Origin: Budorcas taxicolor
Lineage: Eukaryota > Chordata > Mammalia > Artiodactyla > Bovidae
Direction: 5' to 3'
Length of the DNA stretch: 64,000 nt
Assembly: GCF_023091745.1 (NCBI RefSeq)
Contig: NC_068926.1
Span: 51,174,001 to 51,238,000, forward strand
Shown here: positions 59,801 through 64,000 of the stretch, in pieces
How the letters are laid out: each line of letters opens with the position of its first letter
Numbering within the stretch: position 1 is the first letter of the stretch
The notes under the pieces: model-generated
Database searches by the model: none
The model's input: only the letters and a program-made list of their open reading frames with translations
What the model was told of the DNA's origin: nothing
Position numbers and translations under genes: made by a program

Positions 59801-60823
59801 ATGCCCCTTTTAAAATGTCAGTAGATGTCACCTTGCACGAAGCAACAAAACCCAAGAAAGCGGTGATTGGATGAGCCAGCTGTATTTTATCCAGTGCACC
59901 TTAAAATAAGTGCATAAGTAGTACAGTCAGACGTGTTTGTCCAGGGCCATCTCTGTCCTGTCCAGGGCTCACCCTGGCAAAGGCTGTGGGAATTGCTGCT
60001 GTGGTGGCTGGGTCGTGGGGTGAGGATGCAGCCGCAGGACTCGGCCATGGGCATGGACGCTAAGCCTCTTCTCATCCCCGGACAAGAGGCCTTCTGGAAG
60101 CTGCTCTGGCCGGGCCCCTGCCCCCACCCCCGCCCTCAGCGGGATGGAGACATTGAGCCCAATTCATCTTGCCTTCAAAGGGCTCCTGTCTGAACCAGGC
60201 TCCCGGGTGAACCCCAGCCAAATCCTCGCCTAGGGAAACACACTGGGCCCTTGTTTAGAGGAAGGCCCGCCGGCAGGAGGTCAGCCCAGCTGTGAGGGCA
60301 GAATTCTCAGCTCAGCCGTGGAGTGTGGCGTGGGGGCCTCCTCGGCTCGCTGCCCACCAGCCCCAGGCCCACCATCCTGGACGACAGGAGGCTGCCTGGG
60401 AAGGAGGAAGGCCTCACAGGGGGATTCCCACGTGTGTCTGGTGCTGACCATCCCTCAGCCTAGGGTGTGGCTGGCACTCCCCTCCATCGCTCAAATCCAT
60501 TTTCTTTTCTTTCTCTTGGGATATGAACTGCTTCTGCCCAGGCAGATTCTTTCTATTGGCTTTTAAGTGCCCTCCAGATGGTAGATCTTAAGAATTATTC
60601 TGCTGGGGAGAAGCAAGCCTCAGGACCTGCCCACAGTCAAGGGGGAGAGGATTACACACGGACTTCAACTGCAGAAAGGACAGAGATCCGTGGTGGAGCA
60701 TCTTAGGGGTCCGTCCATCACCCAGCCTCCTTCCCCACCTCTGCGAGTGGTCCCCAAGACTGTTAGAAACCCATGCCTTCCCCACTCTATAGTTCCACCC
60801 TCCCCCACTACTCTGGCTCCATG
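59801..60823. other. GC-rich unclassified stretch
   Basis: No SINE or BovB. CpG somewhat enriched at 60000-60080 and 60260-60350, not island-like. Frames of 82-86 codons lack domains. It could contain conserved regulatory DNA; nothing decisive is visible. Confidence 0.4.
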
Positions 60824-61002
60824 TTGCTGTTGTTTTAATCACAAAGTCACGTCCGACTCTTTTTGGAACCCCACGGACTGTAACCCACCAACTCCTCTGT
60901 CCATGGCATTCCCTTCGCCAGGGAATCCTCTGCCCAGGGACTGAACCCACGTCTCCTGCTGGGCGGGTGGATTCTTTACCACTGAGCCACCTGGGAAGCT
61001 CC
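60824..61002 (-). mobile_element. Bov-tA SINE, antisense, internally deleted
   Basis: TTTTAATCACAAAGTCACGT, CCACGGACTGTAACCCACCA, GGATTCTTTACCACTGAGCC, ACCTGGGAAGCTCC. About 25 bp of the body is missing. Confidence 0.94.
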
Positions 61003-61839
61003 ACTCTGTCTCCTAACCACGCGTGTCAGTGACTCCCACATTTATATCTCCAAGCCAGAGCTTTCTTCTGAGTGAGCTATCCACGTATGTATTCAGTACG
61101 GCCACTCAGATGTCTCAAAGGGACTTGGGTGCATCCAAATCCATCTCTCCCACCTGAACTCCGGACCCCAATTTCCATGGAGTTGAGGGGAGAAACTTCG
61201 ATGAGGATCTTCCTGGGTGTGGTCAGAACTGTCCATCTTGGGGGCAGATTTCATGGGGAGTTATGACAGCAGATCCATCCGTGTCGACCCCCAACAACCG
61301 CCACCAAATGTTCCTGCAAATGGGGCTGTGTTCTCCAGGGGCCGCACCTGATGGTCCGGTCCTGTACCTCGAGAGGTGGGAGTCCATCCCTCGCCCGCCC
61401 CCGGGGCTGGTGTCTCCTTAGGGGGCAGCACATTGTCAGTGGGTGGAGGGTAGACAGGAGGCATTTGTGGATGAGTGAGTTGACGATGGGGAGATTTAAT
61501 TCGCTGCTGATTCACGCCTTTTCATGGTGGGCCTGGAGGAAGCTGCGGACCCATGTGCTCGCTGCCTTCATTTATTTCAGACTTTCCTGGGAAGGGGCTG
61601 GGTGGGGAGGAGGGAGAAGAATGGGCTGGGAGGCTGGTCTACCCACCAGAAGACTCAGAAAATGAGTCCCAGGAAATTGCCTTGCAGAAAAGGAAAGATA
61701 GGCGCCGGTTATGTTCTCTGGATTCTAAAAGGAGGCGGGGTGGGTGAGGGGGAGTGGAATCTTCCTGCAAATTTGCAGTCGTCTCTCCACCAGCTTCCCC
61801 CCACCCCCACCCACTGCAGGCACAAAGGACGTGGTTCTT
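61003..61839. other. Unclassified non-coding stretch
   Basis: No named repeat. Frames of 60-111 codons overlap without domains. Low repeat content suggests it belongs with the downstream candidate regulatory block. Confidence 0.35.
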
Positions 61840-62250
61840 GTGTCCTGCCACAGCGCTAGGGGCTCGTTAATTAAACAGATGAGCAGATGTCACCGTTCAT
61901 TAGGCCGCGTGCGCAGCGCAACCGCGTGGCTCCCTCCCCAGATCCCAGCCTCTGGCGCTCCTGACTTAATTACGCAGGAGCCCTTGCGGCCCCAGCCCTG
62001 GAGAAGGAGCCGGGCGAGGCTGCGGTTCCCAAGAACTGAGCCGGCTGGAGGTGCCCCCGCGTCCTTGTCGGCAGGAGCGCCGCAGCCAGACGCGAGGTGA
62101 TGGAGACTTTTAATTTTCATCACGCCCGTCTGTCGAGCTCCGTTTTAAATCACTTTAACAGCAGATTAAAAATATATAAGCTGATATTAGAGGGCATTCG
62201 TAGTGCCTTTATAAATATCTTAAATCAAAAGTTTGGCTTAATTGCACTTG
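61840..62250. promoter_or_regulatory. Candidate conserved regulatory element: CpG-dense half plus AT-rich half
   Basis: 61890-62100 holds about 20 CpGs in 210 bp (GGCCGCGTGCGCAGCGCAAC), then the composition flips at 62100 to AT-rich (TGATGGAGACTTTTAATTTT, GCTGATATTAGAGGGCATTC, CTTAATTGCACTTGG). TAATTA homeodomain words occur at 61866-61873 (TTAATTAA) and 61966-61971. Repeat-free. No gene or TATA/Inr arrangement is obvious. A poised-enhancer or orphan-CpG-island role is inferred. Confidence 0.45.
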
Positions 62251-62549
62251 GGTGGTTAGAGGAGTCTGGGAGGAGAGGGAGTGGGGGCAGATGAGCCCTG
62301 GTGGTAGGGGCTGGGGGAGGGGAGAGGGGAGCCATAGGGGTGAAGGATGGAGTGTCCACAGGTCTCAGAGATCAAACATCCATCCAGTCTGTATGTGATT
62401 ATTGAGTTTTCCAGTCCAGACCTCCGGCGGAGCGCCAGGTACACCTGCAAACCAGGTGTGGCCACGCCCAAGGCAAGCCCTTCCCTGCACCCCACCCCCA
62501 CCCCCTCAGCCTGGCAGTGAAGATCCTCAGTCGACAAGTAATTCTGCAT
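62251..62549. other. G-rich then unclassified stretch
   Basis: G-rich run at 62265-62335 (GGGGCTGGGGGAGGGGAGAG). No gene or repeat. Confidence 0.4.
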
Positions 62550-62754
62550 AATGACAATAGCAATTATTGGTCACATACAATATGTCAGGCACTGTTCCAG
62601 GCTCCTGGCATATACTATTCCATATAATCCTCCGTGGGTGGGATGATTATTATTCTCATTTTAAAAAGGAGGCTGAGAGTTAAATGACTTGGTCAAGGTC
62701 ATACTGCTCTTCACTGAGAGGCTGAGATTTGCACTCAGGCAGCCTGATTTCAGC
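62550..62754 (-). mobile_element. MIR SINE, antisense, part 1
   Basis: TATGTCAGGCACTGTTCCAG, TTATTCTCATTTTAAAAAGG, ACTTGGTCAAGGTCATACTG. Interrupted by Bov-tA. Confidence 0.85.
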
Positions 62755-62965
62755 TTCCCTGGTGGCTCAGACGGTGAAGAATCTGCCTGCAATGCGGAAG
62801 ACCCAGGTTCAATCCCTGGGTGGGGAAGATTCCCTGGTGAAGGGAATGGCTACCCACTCCAGTATTTTTGCCTGGAGAATTCCATGGACAGAGGAGCCTG
62901 GAGGGCTACAGTCCATGGGATCTCAAAGAGTCAGACACGACTGAGTGACTAACACTTTCACTTTA
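62755..62965 (+). mobile_element. Bov-tA SINE nested in MIR
   Basis: GCTTCCCTGGTGGCTCAGAC, GGTTCAATCCCTGGGTGGGG, CAGAGGAGCCTGGAGGGCTA, ending GACTGAGTGACTAACACTTT. Complete and little diverged. Confidence 0.96.
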
Positions 62966-63007
62966 CACCTCAGCCTGGTTCTAGACTCTGTGCTCTAACC
63001 ACTGCAC
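62966..63007 (-). mobile_element. MIR SINE, antisense, part 2
   Basis: CAGCCTGGTTCTAGACTCTG and TGCTCTAACCACTGCACA close the MIR. Confidence 0.8.
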
Positions 63008-63059
63008 ATTTCTGCTTCTCCCTTCAAATGGGATGAGGGCCAAGAGAGTTTCCAGGGAG

Positions 63060-63350
63060 AGATGGGGAGAGCATAAGTGGGAGGGGGGAATGACTTCATC
63101 CAGGGGCATAGAGGAGGCTTCTCAGACCAGAGGTGTTTAACTAGGACCTCTTGGATGAGTAGGAGTGAGGTCAAGCTGGAAGTAGTTGGCAAGGAAGAAA
63201 GAAGAGCACATGCAGAGGTCCTGAGGCAGGCCCTCACTCGGTATATCTGGGGCACAGAAAGAAGGATTTCTTTTTCTGTTTCATTCAGGGTTATATATCT
63301 GGGTCTGAGTGCAGTGACTGGCACCAAGGAGGTGGGGAGTGAATATTTAC
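63060..63350 (+). mobile_element. L2-like ancient repeat
   Basis: GGAGGCTTCTCAGACCAGAG, GAGCACATGCAGAGGTCCTG, GAGGCAGGCCCTCACTCGGT. Same family as 30.9, 38.4 and 58.6 kb. Confidence 0.5.
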
Positions 63351-63639
63351 TGAATAGAGAGAGGAGTTCCCACAGCAAGCCCAGATGTCAGTGATCAAAG
63401 GAAGCCACAGCCTGTGAACAGTCACTCTGGGAGGCTTCTACAACCCACCCCTCCTGCCAGCCTTCTGGGTGGAGGGGCGACCACCTGGCAGGGGCTGTGT
63501 GGGCTGCTAGTACATTGTCTTTCTGCTTTGCAGAGTCTCTTGGCATTGACATGGCCGTGGGAGGCACGCAGATGGAGCCACCCTCCAACTCTGCAGTGGG
63601 CATGCTTTACTTTGGCCTCCCTGGCATCTTTTCCTTTTC
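63351..63639. other. Unclassified non-coding stretch
   Basis: A pyrimidine-AG sequence (TTGTCTTTCTGCTTTGCAG at 63516-63534) looks like a 3' splice site, but the following 127-codon frame has no domain or matching donor. No gene called. Confidence 0.35.
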
Positions 63640-63900
63640 AGTCTGGCTTTTGCATCTCTGTTTTCCTTTGGGGACCATCTCTCTCCCAATTTCAGCCCAT
63701 GAGAAGAAGCAGGGGTTCCACATCCCAAGTTCGGCCAATCAGCAAAGTGCATTCCCTTGATTATAGTGATTGGCTCACGGATGGCCCTCTGACCTGAAAT
63801 GAACCAATGGGAGCCAGCCCTGCAACTTTTGCTGAAATGACAGGAGTACAGAAGCTTTGTCTGTGTGGAGTATGCTGAGCTGCTGAGCACCCTAAGTGCT
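63640..63900 (+). mobile_element. MaLR-like LTR, partial
   Basis: GTGATTGGCTCACGGATGGC, GAACCAATGGGAGCCAGCCC, ACTTTTGCTGAAATGACAGG match the front half of the LTR family at 28.6 and 57.9 kb. Confidence 0.55.
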
Positions 63901-64000
63901 CCTGATAGTGCTTCTGCCATCTTTTGGGGAGAGCCTACCAAAGCAAATAGGACAGAGAGATGAAGAAAGAGTGACTCCTGGGATCTTTGAATCCCTGCAT

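Noticed and set aside
63516..63640. Possible exon after a polypyrimidine-AG
   Set aside because: The frame has no domain, no convincing donor, and grades into an LTR-like repeat.

Overview
Organism and locus type. The window is nuclear DNA from a horned ruminant (Bovidae: cattle, sheep or goat type). The diagnosis rests on its interspersed repeats. There are many copies of the tRNA-derived Bov-tA/Bov-A2 SINEs and ten or more pieces of the BovB (RTE-clade) LINE, some keeping reverse-transcriptase remnants. Cetartiodactyl CHR/ART-type tRNA SINEs are also frequent. Beneath these lies an older mammal-wide layer of L1, L2, MIR, MER5A and MLT1-type MaLR LTRs. I found no supportable protein-coding gene, rRNA, functional tRNA gene, CRISPR array or plasmid/phage feature. 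Almost every long open frame (up to about 306 codons) runs through a SINE or BovB, or mixes repeat with non-coding DNA. The window is best read as intergenic DNA or one very large intron.

Layout. 1-7 kb: Bov-tA copies (one nested head-on inside another), a 1.2-kb BovB piece with RT remnants, and old L1. 7-20 kb: CHR SINEs, MIR, L1 and two MLT1A LTRs, one split by a CHR SINE with a clear 13-bp target duplication. 17.34-17.55 kb: AT-rich, repeat-free, enhancer-like stretch. 20.9-25.1 kb: low-repeat DNA holding two candidate conserved elements and a 50-bp Z-DNA-type tract, broken by an MLT1A split by BovB. 25-36 kb: mixed L2/MIR/MaLR remnants plus young SINEs. 36.4-38 kb: a mosaic of locally copied segments. 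41-45 kb: the longest BovB (1.67 kb), then an MLT1-like LTR with fragments copied nearby in both orientations. 45-50 kb: GC-richer, MIR/L2-bearing DNA and a polypyrimidine tract. 49.8-51.2 kb: TG-rich. 52.5-55.3 kb: MLT1, then an MLT1A split by an L1 that itself holds BovB and Bov-tA. 55.35-55.62 and 61.84-62.25 kb: further enhancer-like blocks, the latter CpG-dense. 56.3 kb: a perfect 13-bp palindrome carrying two octamer (POU) motifs.

Most interesting. (1) About 0.5 kb from the 54.7-55.35 kb locus recurs at 37.40-37.90 kb, fused to the 5' end of a minus-strand L1. The whole is bracketed by direct repeats of about 45-50 bp. This fits a local chimeric retrotransposition (template switch or 5' transduction) of a transcript that started beside a candidate enhancer. 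(2) The same L1 carries an 81-bp gap-free copy of a MIR segment lying about 500 bp away. (3) An MLT1-like LTR at 43 kb has a direct partial copy at 44.5 kb and an inverted one at 42.7 kb. Together these suggest repeated local template-switch copying. No novel protein system is visible. Repeat family names are from recognition by eye; boundaries are approximate, commonly within 10-20 bp.
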